A stretch of 64,000 bases of DNA. Origin: Actinocatenispora thailandica (GTDB taxonomy: Bacteria; Actinomycetota; Actinomycetes; Mycobacteriales; Micromonosporaceae). The translations under genes and the position numbers were made by a program. Location: the NCBI RefSeq assembly GCF_016865425.1, contig NZ_AP023355.1, forward strand, positions 3,532,198-3,596,197, read 5' to 3'. Of the stretch, positions 26,443 to 34,148 are shown piece by piece. The notes below the pieces were generated by a model. That model worked only from the letters and a program-made list of their open reading frames with translations, searched no databases and had not been told where the DNA came from. Position 1 is the stretch's first letter; the number at the start of each line of letters is the position of its first letter.

Positions 26443-27300
26443 TCACCGCACCAGGTGCCGGTAGCTGTCCGGATGCTCGGCCAGGAAGTCGGCCAGCGTG
26501 CGGGCCGGATACCCGGTCAGGTCGGGCACCGTCGGCCGCACGGCGGCCAGCTCACCGGCGGCGATCGCCAGGTACGAGCTGACCCAACCGGCGACCGCCC
26601 AGTCCGGCGCGCCGTACCGGGCGCGCGAGGCGTACGCCTGCTGCTCGGTCTCGGCCTCGTAGTGAACCGGCCGGCCGGCGAAACGGCCGATCACCTCGGC
26701 CGCCTCGGACAGGGTGAGCGCCTCCGGACCGGTCACGTCGAGTGTCACCCCGTCGAAGCCGTCCCCGGTCAGTACCGTGGCCGCGACGGCCGCGACGTCC
26801 TCGTGCGCCACCGCGGCCACCCGGCCGGTGCCGCCCGGGCCGCGCAGCACACCGTCGTCGCCGACCATGGCGGGCAGCCCGGCGAGGTACAGGTTGTCGC
26901 GCAGCACGGTGTGCGCGAGCCCGCTCGCGGTCAGGTACTGCTCGGTGTGCCAGTGGTCGCGGGCGAACGTGAAGGTGGCGTCCGGCGCGGCGCCGACGAA
27001 CGAGACGTAGACGATGCGCCGCACTCCGGCCCGCCCCGCGGCGTCGATGGCGGCGGCGTGCTGCTCGACCCGGTCCGGCGCCTCGGTCGCCGACACCAGC
27101 AACAGCGTGTCGGTACCGGCCAGCGCCCGGCCCATGGACGCGCCGTCGGCGTAGTCCTGGACCGGCGCCGGCGTCCCGCCCGGCAGCACCGGTAGCCGCG
27201 CCGCGCTGCGGCCGATCAGCCGGGTCCGCTCGCCGGCCACCGCCAGCAGCCGGGCGATCAGCCCGCCCAGCTGACCGCTCGCCCCGGTCACCGCGATCAT
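26443..27300 (-). CDS. NmrA-like NAD(P)-dependent oxidoreductase
   Basis: 285-aa short-chain-type protein with GGGGGAGA before the ATG at 27300. The N-terminal MIAVTGASGQLGGLIARLL is the glycine-rich NAD(P)-binding loop, followed by RLIGRSAARL and VQDYADGASM; the central IVYVSFVGAAPDATFTFARDHW is characteristic of NmrA/quinone oxidoreductase (QOR2-like) proteins. No YxxxK catalytic pair is obvious, as in other NmrA-like members. Likely roles are reduction of quinones or redox-linked regulation. Monocistronic as far as can be seen. Confidence 0.88.
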   Translation of the reverse strand: MIAVTGASGQLGGLIARLLAVAGERTRLIGRSAARLPVLPGGTPAPVQDYADGASMGRALAGTDTLLLVSATEAPDRVEQHAAAIDAAGRAGVRRIVYVSFVGAAPDATFTFARDHWHTEQYLTASGLAHTVLRDNLYLAGLPAMVGDDGVLRGPGGTGRVAAVAHEDVAAVAATVLTGDGFDGVTLDVTGPEALTLSEAAEVIGRFAGRPVHYEAETEQQAYASRARYGAPDWAVAGWVSSYLAIAAGELAAVRPTVPDLTGYPARTLADFLAEHPDSYRHLVR

Positions 27301-27394
27301 GTCCGTCTCCCCCGCCCGACGCGACGCGGCGGAATGCCGGCCGTCCCCGCCGAACCTACGAGATCGGCTCCGGCCGCGCAGCCGGATGCCCCGG

Positions 27395-28615
27395 TCAGCG
27401 CCGGCCGGCGGCCCGCCGGTCGGGGGTGGCCGGCGGCCCGCCGGTCGGGGTGGCCGGCAGCCGGGCCGGTACCGGTGCCGCACTACGCGACGGGGCTGGG
27501 AGCGCGGTGCGCGACGGCGCCGGCGCGGCCGGTCCGGTACCGGCGCGCAGCTTGCCGCCGAGCCAGTCCAGCGCGGTCGGGGTGACCGCCCGCCAGGTCA
27601 CCATGTTGTGCCCGCCGGTGGGCAGCACCAGCCGGCGGAGCCGGACCGGGGCGTGCACGGCGGCGGCGAACGACCTGCCCTCGGCGCACGGCTGGGGGTC
27701 CGGCGTGGCGCACATGGCGAAGAACGACAGCGCGGGTAGCCGCGAGGCGTGCGTGACCTGGTACAGCGGGTCGTTGGCTTGGCGGGCGGCCCGGCTGCCG
27801 GCGAACAGGTCACCGGTCGAGCGGTCCAGGTAGGGCTGGAAGTAGCCGGACAGGCTCGCCGCGGCGGCGAACCGGTACCCGGGCTGCAGGGCCAGGTTGT
27901 TCGCGCAGAAGCCGCCGGTCGAGTAGCCGATCAGGCCCCAGGACCGGCGGCCGGTGGCGACCCGCAGCCGCTTCCCGATCACGCTGCGCACGTCGTCGAT
28001 GAGGTACGTCGCGTACTGGTGGCCGTGTACCTGGTTGATGCACTCGCTGTCGTGCAGGGCGTTGGTGGACTGCGTGGGCAGCACCCCGACGACCGGCGGC
28101 ATCCGTCCGGTACCGATCTGGCTGTCCAGGGTGTCGCGCAACCGCAGCGCGCCGAGCCAGCGCTGCGGGTTGCCCGGGAAGCCGTCCAGGAACTCCACCA
28201 CCGGGAACCGGTGGTGCGCCCATCCGGGCTGGTCGTACTGCGGCGGCAGGTACACGTCGGCCGGCAGGTTCAGGTGGCTGCGCGGCCCCCTGATGCGCAT
28301 CGCGTACACCTGTCCGGCCGGGTCGGCGGCGCGCCGTTCGTGCCCGTTGCCCAGCGCTCGGGCGCCGTGCGAAGGGCTGGGCAGGCTGGGTATGTCCTGG
28401 TCGCCGAACAGGTCGGACCAGCTGGTGAAGAACTGCTGCTGCCGGTTGACCGCGAGCAGCAACGTCGAGGTGATCAGCACCTGGCCGCACAGCACCAGCG
28501 CGGCCGTCCTGGTCAGCCGCAGCCGCCGCCAGCGCCAGCACAGCACCGCCGCGACCGGTAGAGCGACCGCCAGCACGGCGACCAGGACGAGCAGCGGCAC
28601 CCCGGTGAGACTCAC
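27395..28615 (-). CDS. Membrane-anchored esterase-D-like alpha/beta hydrolase
   Basis: 406-aa protein starting at a GTG behind GGGAGGG. Two N-terminal hydrophobic helices (VPLLVLVAVLAVALPVAAV and a second at about 35-55) anchor it, leaving an external hydrolase domain. That domain has VVEFLDGFPGNPQRW, the nucleophile elbow GLIGYSTGGFCANN and the histidine in LPTGGHNMVTW, as in esterase D and antigen-85-like mycolyltransferases. Residues 370-406 are a Pro/Ala/Arg-rich tail. It may be a cell-surface acyl esterase or acyltransferase. The substrate is unknown. Confidence 0.85.
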   Translation of the reverse strand: MSLTGVPLLVLVAVLAVALPVAAVLCWRWRRLRLTRTAALVLCGQVLITSTLLLAVNRQQQFFTSWSDLFGDQDIPSLPSPSHGARALGNGHERRAADPAGQVYAMRIRGPRSHLNLPADVYLPPQYDQPGWAHHRFPVVEFLDGFPGNPQRWLGALRLRDTLDSQIGTGRMPPVVGVLPTQSTNALHDSECINQVHGHQYATYLIDDVRSVIGKRLRVATGRRSWGLIGYSTGGFCANNLALQPGYRFAAAASLSGYFQPYLDRSTGDLFAGSRAARQANDPLYQVTHASRLPALSFFAMCATPDPQPCAEGRSFAAAVHAPVRLRRLVLPTGGHNMVTWRAVTPTALDWLGGKLRAGTGPAAPAPSRTALPAPSRSAAPVPARLPATPTGGPPATPDRRAAGRR

Positions 28616-28866
28616 GGGCGTCCCTCCCCCGCCGGCACCCGCCCGGGCCACCGCCAGGCACGACACCCGCGACTGGCTCGCGGCCGCCCGCTCATGGGCG
28701 TTCCTCCTTCGCCGGTACCCCGCAGCGGCGCACCGCAGCGCCTCCGACACCGGCTCGTGCACGTCGACTCATGAGCCAACGCTATGTGGCCCGCGGCAAG
28801 CATTCGGTTAGCTTGCCGCCAGTTCTCCGACCGTGAGCGGGATCCGGGTGACACCGGCCGGCGGCG
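28616..28866. other. Gene-free spacer
   Basis: No supported gene in about 250 bases between the esterase start and the 26-bp repeats. A patch at 28770-28830 (atgagccaacgctatgtggc) is richer in A/T and could hold the esterase promoter. Confidence 0.4.
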
Positions 28867-28996
28867 CCCACGGAGCCGGCCCGCCGGCAGCGCCCACGGA
28901 GCCGGCCCGCCGGCAGCGCCCACGGAGCCGGCCCGCCGGCAGCGCCCACGGAGCCGGCCCGCCGGCAGCGCCCACGGAGCCGGCCCGCCAGCGGCG
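28867..28996. repeat. 26-bp tandem repeat, five copies
   Basis: Copies of a 26-base unit beginning cccacggagccggcccgccg start at 28867, 28893, 28919, 28945 and 28971. The first four are identical, the last diverges at its end. 26 is not a multiple of three, so a coding role is unlikely. It sits just beyond the 3' end of the glycosidase gene. Confidence 0.95.
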
Positions 28997-29030
28997 CCGG
29001 GCCCGCTCGCACCTGCGGCCCGGCGGCAGG

Positions 29031-30653
29031 TCAGGCCAGCTCGACGGCGATCGTGTGGTGGCCGACCGTGTCGGCCGGCAGCACCGGCGGCCGGGCCCGG
29101 CCGTCCACGGTGGCGGCGACCACCCGGCTGCCGGCCCCGGTGAGGGTGAGGTCGATCGTCGCGTTCCGGTACCGCAGCCCGCGCAGCCGGACCGGGCCCC
29201 ACCCGGCGGGCAGCGTCGGCGCCAGCCGCAGCCCGCGCCGGGTGAACCGGAGACCGAACAGCCCGCGGTGGATCAGCCGCAGGTACCCGGTCGCCGACCA
29301 GGTCTGGTCCGGCTCGGAGTCCCACTGGTGCCCGACCTGCCAGCCGCCGTCCGGGGCGCCGCTGCGCGCGTTGTACAGCTCCCAGAAGTGCCCGTCGCCG
29401 CCGGCCAGTGCGGCGATGTCGGTGACCGCCCGCGCGAACAGGTCGCCCCGGCCGCCGACCGCCGCGGCGTGGCCGTACATGCCGACCACCATCGGCCACA
29501 CGATCACGTTGTGCCGGCCCGGATGCGTGTCGTCGAACCGGGCGAAGTGCGGCCAGACGTTGACCACGCCGCGCGGCTCGCGGTGGGCGGTGGCGAACAG
29601 CCGGCGCACCTGCGCGCCGGACGCGACGCCGGCCAGTACCGCGAAGGCCAGGCCGGCGGCCTCCTGGTACGGCTCCAGGACCCCGGCCTTGGCGCCGCTG
29701 CCGTGCACGAAGTAGCCGTAGCTGACGGTGCCGGCATGCCACAGGTGTCGGTTGATGGCGGCACGCAGCCGGGCGGCGGCACCGCGGAAGCCGCCCGCCG
29801 CGCCACGGTCGCCGAGCGCCTCGGCCATCTGCGCCAGGGCGAGGAACGCCGCGTGGTAGACGCAGTTCGTGGACAGGCACATCATCGTCTCCGCGCCCGG
29901 ATAGTCCAGCACGAACGAGGAACCGTTGCCGTCCGCGTACGGCGGGGCCGGGTAACCGGCGATCCCGTCCTGCATGAACGCCGGCCCCTCGAACAGCCCG
30001 TAGTCGGCGTTGTGGTGCGCGGACCGGTTGGCCCGCAGGGTGTTCCGCGCCGCCTGGTACGCGTCGGCGAGGAACCGGTCGTCCCCGGTGACGAGGTGGT
30101 GGTGCCAGGCGGCGACCGCCCACCCGATCTGGTCCCACCACTGGTTGTCCTGCTGCACGATCAGGCCGCCGTCGGTGTCCCGGTCGCACACCGCCCACAG
30201 CGTGTTGCGCGCCACCGCGGGGCACAGCAGGCTGCCCGCGTTGGCGGAGTTGGTGGCTGCGTCCCGGGTCCAGGGTTGGTCGTAGCCGCCGCCGGCCCGC
30301 AGGAAGGTGCCGGGCGGGTCGCTCAGCAGCCCGGTCCGGTCGTAGACGGCCGGGTCGTACGGCACCGTGTTGATGTCGAGCAGGTTGTGCAGCGCGGCCC
30401 GGTACGCCGCGCCGAGCGACCGGTCGACCGCCGCGGCGAACTCGATGGCCGGTCGATCGTCCGCCGCGGCCGGACCGGGCACCGCGGTGCCTTCCGGGGC
30501 CCGCTGCGGCGCGGCGGTCGCGGGGCCGGCGACACCGGCGAGGCCCGCCGCGGCGAGTCCGGCGGCGCCGGCGCCGAGCACCCGTCGGCGGGGCAGGCCG
30601 GTACGGGCGGGGCCGGCGTCGGGTCGGCTGTTGTGCTGCGATGCGGATTCCAT
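29031..30653 (-). CDS. Tat-exported six-hairpin glycosidase
   Basis: 540-aa exported protein with GGAGG 9 bases before its ATG. A twin-arginine signal (LPRRRVLGAGAAGLAAAGL) ends near PATA. The mature enzyme looks like an (alpha/alpha)6 glycoside hydrolase: GYDQPWTRDAATNSAN, QQDNQWWDQIGWAVAAW, LFEGPAFMQDGIAGY, HFWELYNARSG and HQWDSEPDQTWSATGYLRLI, plus a C-terminal beta domain. The acidic residues in WTRD, NQWWD and WDSEP are candidate catalytic groups. It is nearest in style to GH63/GH78-type debranching enzymes, but I cannot fix the family. A LacI-type operator sits in its leader. Confidence 0.78.
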   Translation of the reverse strand: MESASQHNSRPDAGPARTGLPRRRVLGAGAAGLAAAGLAGVAGPATAAPQRAPEGTAVPGPAAADDRPAIEFAAAVDRSLGAAYRAALHNLLDINTVPYDPAVYDRTGLLSDPPGTFLRAGGGYDQPWTRDAATNSANAGSLLCPAVARNTLWAVCDRDTDGGLIVQQDNQWWDQIGWAVAAWHHHLVTGDDRFLADAYQAARNTLRANRSAHHNADYGLFEGPAFMQDGIAGYPAPPYADGNGSSFVLDYPGAETMMCLSTNCVYHAAFLALAQMAEALGDRGAAGGFRGAAARLRAAINRHLWHAGTVSYGYFVHGSGAKAGVLEPYQEAAGLAFAVLAGVASGAQVRRLFATAHREPRGVVNVWPHFARFDDTHPGRHNVIVWPMVVGMYGHAAAVGGRGDLFARAVTDIAALAGGDGHFWELYNARSGAPDGGWQVGHQWDSEPDQTWSATGYLRLIHRGLFGLRFTRRGLRLAPTLPAGWGPVRLRGLRYRNATIDLTLTGAGSRVVAATVDGRARPPVLPADTVGHHTIAVELA

Positions 30654-30673
30654 GGGCGTCCTCCAGGCGGGCA

Positions 30674-30689
30674 CTGACAACGCTGTCAG
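30674..30689. promoter_or_regulatory. LacI-family-type operator before the glycosidase
   Basis: CTGACAACGCTGTCAG has perfect 6-base arms (CTGACA/TGTCAG) around a near-palindromic centre with the central CG step typical of LacI-family operators for sugar-hydrolase genes. It lies 21 bases upstream of the start codon, so a bound repressor would block transcription. No LacI gene is adjacent. Confidence 0.65.
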
Positions 30690-30783
30690 CTTCCCTGTCC
30701 GAGACGCCCAGATCAAGGGGACAGATCCGACTTGGTCGGGCGATGTCGACGATCCGGAGCGGCGCCGAACGGCACCGCCCCGG

Positions 30784-31281
30784 TCAACGGCGGCGAACCA
30801 GCCGGCGCCACCAGGACCGCCCGGACCGCGGCGCAGCGGCCGGCGCGTCCCCCGCGGGCGCGGCCGGCGCGGCGGCCGGCCGGCGGGAGCGGGCGGCGCG
30901 GTCGGCGCGCCAGCGGGCCACGACGGTGTCGGCGTCCACCGGGGCGACCGGCATCGCCGGCCCGGTCGGGGCTTTGAGGTAGTCGGCGATGCGGCGGTTG
31001 AGGCCGGACACGGTCTCCCGGACGTTCTGCTCACTGAGCGCCCCGCGCACGGTCTCCGGCAGCCGCTCGATCTCCCGGCGCAGTTGCAGCGCCGGCGGCA
31101 GCAGCGCGTCGCTGGACAGCCCCTCACGCGCGATGTACTCGCGCAGCCACCACAGTTCGTCCTTGGTCGCGTCGAGGTTGCGCAGCGGCTTGCCGGCGCC
31201 CGGCAGATCGGCGAACTCACCGCGCTCGGTGGCCTCGCGGATCTGCTGGTCGATCAGCGACTCGTACTGCGAGCTGTCCAT
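30784..31281 (-). CDS. DUF1992 (DnaJ-homologue subfamily C member 28-like) protein
   Basis: 165-aa protein. It opens MDSSQYESLIDQQIREATERG and continues GEFADLPGAGKPL and ELWWLREYIAREGL, the standard DUF1992 signature shared with DNAJC28. The C-terminal 40 residues are Pro/Ala/Arg-rich and end in a basic RSWWRRLVRRR. No J-domain HPD is present, as usual for bacterial members. Function is unknown; a membrane-association role for the basic, aromatic tail is speculation. Start chosen by conservation. Confidence 0.88.
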   Translation of the reverse strand: MDSSQYESLIDQQIREATERGEFADLPGAGKPLRNLDATKDELWWLREYIAREGLSSDALLPPALQLRREIERLPETVRGALSEQNVRETVSGLNRRIADYLKAPTGPAMPVAPVDADTVVARWRADRAARSRRPAAAPAAPAGDAPAAAPRSGRSWWRRLVRRR

Positions 31282-31424
31282 CGGCGCCGCCTTCCGCCTC
31301 GGCTGCCCCCACGGTAACGCGGCACCGCGGGCCGGGGCCGCGGGGGCGCCGGTACCGATGAATCGCGGCGACCGGCGTCGTCCACACCACGACCGCAGCG
31401 CATCAGCGACGAAGGGACATCCCG

Positions 31425-32090
31425 ATGACACGCGCGCATCCGCCGATCGTGGACCGGGCCGGCTGGCAACGGGCCCGCGACGAGCTGCTGGCCGCGGAGA
31501 AGGAGCACACCAGGGCCGGCGACCGGCTGGCCGCGCGGCGACGGCGGCTGCCGATGACACCGGTGGGCGACTACGTGTTCGCCGGCGAGGCCGGGCCGGT
31601 GCGCCTGCGACAGCTGTTCGGCGACGCGTCGCAGCTGGTCGTGCAGCACTTCATGTTCCACCCGGACGCCGACGCCGGCTGCCCGAGCTGCTCGATGTTC
31701 GCCGACAACGTGCCACCGACCGTCCACTTCGGACCGTACGACGTCGGCTTCGCGCGGGTGTCCCGGGCGCCGATCGACAAGCTGCAGGCGTACCGGCGGC
31801 GGATGGGCTGGCCGGAGCCCTGGGTGTCGTCGTACCACAACGACTTCAACACCGACTGGGGCTGGACCGTCGACGACGCGGAGATCCCGGGCGTCAGCTG
31901 CTACCTGCGGGTCGGCGAGGAGGTGTACCTGACCTACACCACCACCGGCCGCGGCGTGGAGCCGTTGATGAGCTTTCCCGGCTACCTCGACCGCGTCGCC
32001 TACGGCCGGCAGGAGACCTGGGAGGACTCGCCGGACGGCTGGCCGCAGCAGAACCCGTACCAGCGCGGCGCGCGCCGCGACGAGTACTGA
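31425..32090 (+). CDS. DUF899 thioredoxin-like family protein
   Basis: 221-aa protein with GAAGGGA before the ATG. Family marks are LLAAEKEHTRAGDRLAARRR, RLPMTPVGDYVF, LVVQHFMFHPD and DAGCPSCSMFADN, where CPSC sits at the thioredoxin-like active site, then SSYHNDFNTDWGW and a C-terminal RRDEY. The fold is thioredoxin-like. Roles for DUF899 proteins are not established, though redox function is expected from CxxC. Its stop lies 6 bases from the convergent ATPase gene. Confidence 0.92.
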   Translation: MTRAHPPIVDRAGWQRARDELLAAEKEHTRAGDRLAARRRRLPMTPVGDYVFAGEAGPVRLRQLFGDASQLVVQHFMFHPDADAGCPSCSMFADNVPPTVHFGPYDVGFARVSRAPIDKLQAYRRRMGWPEPWVSSYHNDFNTDWGWTVDDAEIPGVSCYLRVGEEVYLTYTTTGRGVEPLMSFPGYLDRVAYGRQETWEDSPDGWPQQNPYQRGARRDEY

Positions 32091-32096
32091 TCCGGC

Positions 32097-32615
32097 TCAA
32101 CCGAGTCGGTCCAGGACGTAGCGGACCCGGGCCGCGACCCCGGCGCGCGGCAACCGCTGCGGCCGGTACCCCAGCTCGCGGTAGACGGCCACGATCGCGT
32201 CGTGGGTGGCGCGCGCCTCGGCCAGGTCCTGCCGGCGCTCCCCGTCGGTGCGGTAGATCGCCGGCCACGGCGGCGCCACGAAGATCCGCCGGTACTCGGC
32301 CTGCCGGGCCGCCGTGGTCAACCGTCGCGGCACCGGCAGCCCGCACAGCCGCAGGTAGCCGATGGTGTCCGGGATGCCCCGGTCGAAGATCACCGGGCCG
32401 GCCGGCGCCGTCCGGTACGCGGTGATGTCTGCCTCGATCATCGCATCGGCGAAGCGGGCCGCGTCACGCCACGGCAGGGCGTCCCCACCGGCCGCGACCT
32501 GATCACGGATGATGGCCCGGCCGGACTCCGGTACGACCGGCAGGCCGGTCGCGGCCAGCGCCTCGACCAGCGTGGTCTTGCCGGCGCCGGGGCCACCGGT
32601 GAGCACATGACGCAT
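32097..32615 (-). CDS. Small AAA_28-type P-loop NTPase
   Basis: 172-aa protein starting at ATG 32615 after GGGGAGA. It begins HVLTGGPGAGKTTLVEALA, a Walker A motif, and continues GLPVVPESGRAIIRDQ and VIFDRGIPDTIGYLRL, the Walker B-like DRG. RQAEYRRIFVAPPWPAIYRTD contains the lid. This is typical of small AAA_28 ATPases resembling nucleotide or nucleoside kinases with unknown substrates. It diverges from the GH3 gene; the 110-base gap may hold both promoters. Confidence 0.88.
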   Translation of the reverse strand: MRHVLTGGPGAGKTTLVEALAATGLPVVPESGRAIIRDQVAAGGDALPWRDAARFADAMIEADITAYRTAPAGPVIFDRGIPDTIGYLRLCGLPVPRRLTTAARQAEYRRIFVAPPWPAIYRTDGERRQDLAEARATHDAIVAVYRELGYRPQRLPRAGVAARVRYVLDRLG

Positions 32616-32725
32616 ACTTCTCCCCCGTCGTTGGATGTCGTGGGCGGGCGCGCCGCCCGGGTCGCCGGTAGGGTGGCGAAAGCGCGGGAAATCGCCAGCA
32701 AACCGGCAGGTGAGGACGGATCGAC

Positions 32726-34096
32726 ATGGCGCGGCAGCGCGGAGGCGGTACGGCGCGGCAGCGCGGAGGCGGTACGGCGCGGCAGCGCGGAGGCGGTACG
32801 GCGCGGCAGCGCGGAGGCGGTACGGCGCGGCAGCGCGGAGGCGGTACGGCGCGGCAGCGCGGAGGCGGTACGGCGCGGCAGCGCGGAGGCGGTACGGCGC
32901 GGCAGCGCGGAGGCGGTACGGCGCGAAGCCGGCGACGCGGTTGGCTGCTCGCCGCCGTCCTGGTGATCGCGGTCGCGGTGCCGGTCGGCCTGTTCCTCGG
33001 CCGCGACGGGAGCGGCCACGCGTCGTTCCTGCCCGCGGCCGGCGGACCCGCACCGAGCGGCACGCCCTCGCCGTCCGCGACCCGGGCCACCCTCACGCCG
33101 CGGCAGCTCGCCGGCGAGCGGGTCATCTGGTCGTACTCCGGGTTGACCCCGCCGGACAGCCTACTGACCGCGATCGGCAAGGGTGAGGTCGCCGGGGTGA
33201 TCTTCTTCTCCGACAACGTCTCCAGCATCGCCCAGGTGCGCCGGGTCGCCGACCGGTTGCAGGCGGCCGCGAGGAAGAGCCCGCTGGCCAAGCCGCTGCT
33301 GCTGCTCACCGACCAGGAGGGCGGCGAGATCCGCCGGCTGCCCGGCGAACCGAACCAGTCGGCGAAGCAGATCGGGCAGGCGAGCGACCCGACCGCGGCG
33401 GCGAAGGCGGCCGGGACCGGCGCCGCCGCCACCCTCAGCAAGGCCGGGCTCAACGTCAACCTGGCACCGGTGCTCGACGTGTACCGCAGCCCCGGCGACC
33501 TGATGGACCAGTACGGCCGGTCCTACAGCTCGGATCCGGACCGGGTGGCGAAGCTCGGCTCGACGTTCGTCACCGCGCAGGCCGCCGGCGGCGTGCTCGC
33601 CACCGCCAAGCACTTCCCCGGCCTCGGCTCGGCCGGCGCCGATCAGAACACCGACGAGGTGCCGGTCACCCTGAACACCACCGCGGCGCAGCTGCGGTCG
33701 ATCGACGAGAAGCCCTACCAGCGGGCCATCGCGGCCGGCGTGCCGCTGGTGATGGCGTCCTGGGCGACCTACCCGGCGCTGGATCCGCAGCACCCGGCCG
33801 GCATGTCGCACACCGTGATCGCCAACGAGCTGCGCGGCCGGCTCGGCTTCCACGGCGTGACGGTGACCGACGCGCTGGAGGCCGGCGCGCTCAAGTCGTA
33901 CGGCGACACCGGGCACCGCGCTCTCGCCGCCGCCGCGGCCGGGATGGACCTGCTGCTCTGCTCCGGTCGCGACCCCGCGCAGGGCGCCGATGCGGTCACC
34001 GCGCTGGCCGCCGGCTACCAGGACGGCTCGCTGGATCGGTCCGACTTCACCGCCGCGGGCGACCGCGTCACCGCCCTCCGGGACGGCCTCGGCTGA
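32726..34096 (+). CDS. Membrane-anchored GH3-family (NagZ-like) protein with RGG-like repeat tail
   Basis: 456-aa protein. Residues 2-65 are eight perfect copies of ARQRGGGT, followed by a basic stop and one transmembrane helix (WLLAAVLVIAVAVPVGLFL), so the repeats face the cytoplasm. A Pro/Ser linker leads to a GH3 domain outside: GVIFFSDNV, LLTDQEGGEIRRLPG, NLAPVLDV, AKHFPGLGSAG and VTVTDALEAGAL with the likely nucleophile Asp. NagZ enzymes remove beta-GlcNAc and have an Asp-His acid/base pair after KHFPGHGD; here that stretch reads GADQNTDEVP, so the pair is missing. It could still bind peptidoglycan sugars. Confidence 0.85.
   Translation: MARQRGGGTARQRGGGTARQRGGGTARQRGGGTARQRGGGTARQRGGGTARQRGGGTARQRGGGTARSRRRGWLLAAVLVIAVAVPVGLFLGRDGSGHASFLPAAGGPAPSGTPSPSATRATLTPRQLAGERVIWSYSGLTPPDSLLTAIGKGEVAGVIFFSDNVSSIAQVRRVADRLQAAARKSPLAKPLLLLTDQEGGEIRRLPGEPNQSAKQIGQASDPTAAAKAAGTGAAATLSKAGLNVNLAPVLDVYRSPGDLMDQYGRSYSSDPDRVAKLGSTFVTAQAAGGVLATAKHFPGLGSAGADQNTDEVPVTLNTTAAQLRSIDEKPYQRAIAAGVPLVMASWATYPALDPQHPAGMSHTVIANELRGRLGFHGVTVTDALEAGALKSYGDTGHRALAAAAAGMDLLLCSGRDPAQGADAVTALAAGYQDGSLDRSDFTAAGDRVTALRDGLG
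32729..32920. repeat. 24-bp perfect coding repeat, eight copies
   Basis: Eight exact copies of a 24-base unit (gcgcggcagcgcggaggcgg then tacg), each encoding ARQRGGGT. The absence of any silent differences means recent expansion or strong homogenisation. Copy-number changes keep the frame. Confidence 0.98.
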
Positions 34097-34148
34097 GCGT
34101 CGGCCGCCCGAGCCGCCGACCGCAGCCGGTCGGTGCCGCCGCGGCGCG

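Noticed and set aside
28833-30677. Plus-strand frame starting in the 26-bp repeats
   Set aside because: Its first residues come from the tandem repeat and the rest is antisense to the Tat glycosidase.
32726-32935. CRISPR-like array from the 24-bp repeats
   Set aside because: Units are directly tandem with no spacers and are in frame with a real protein.
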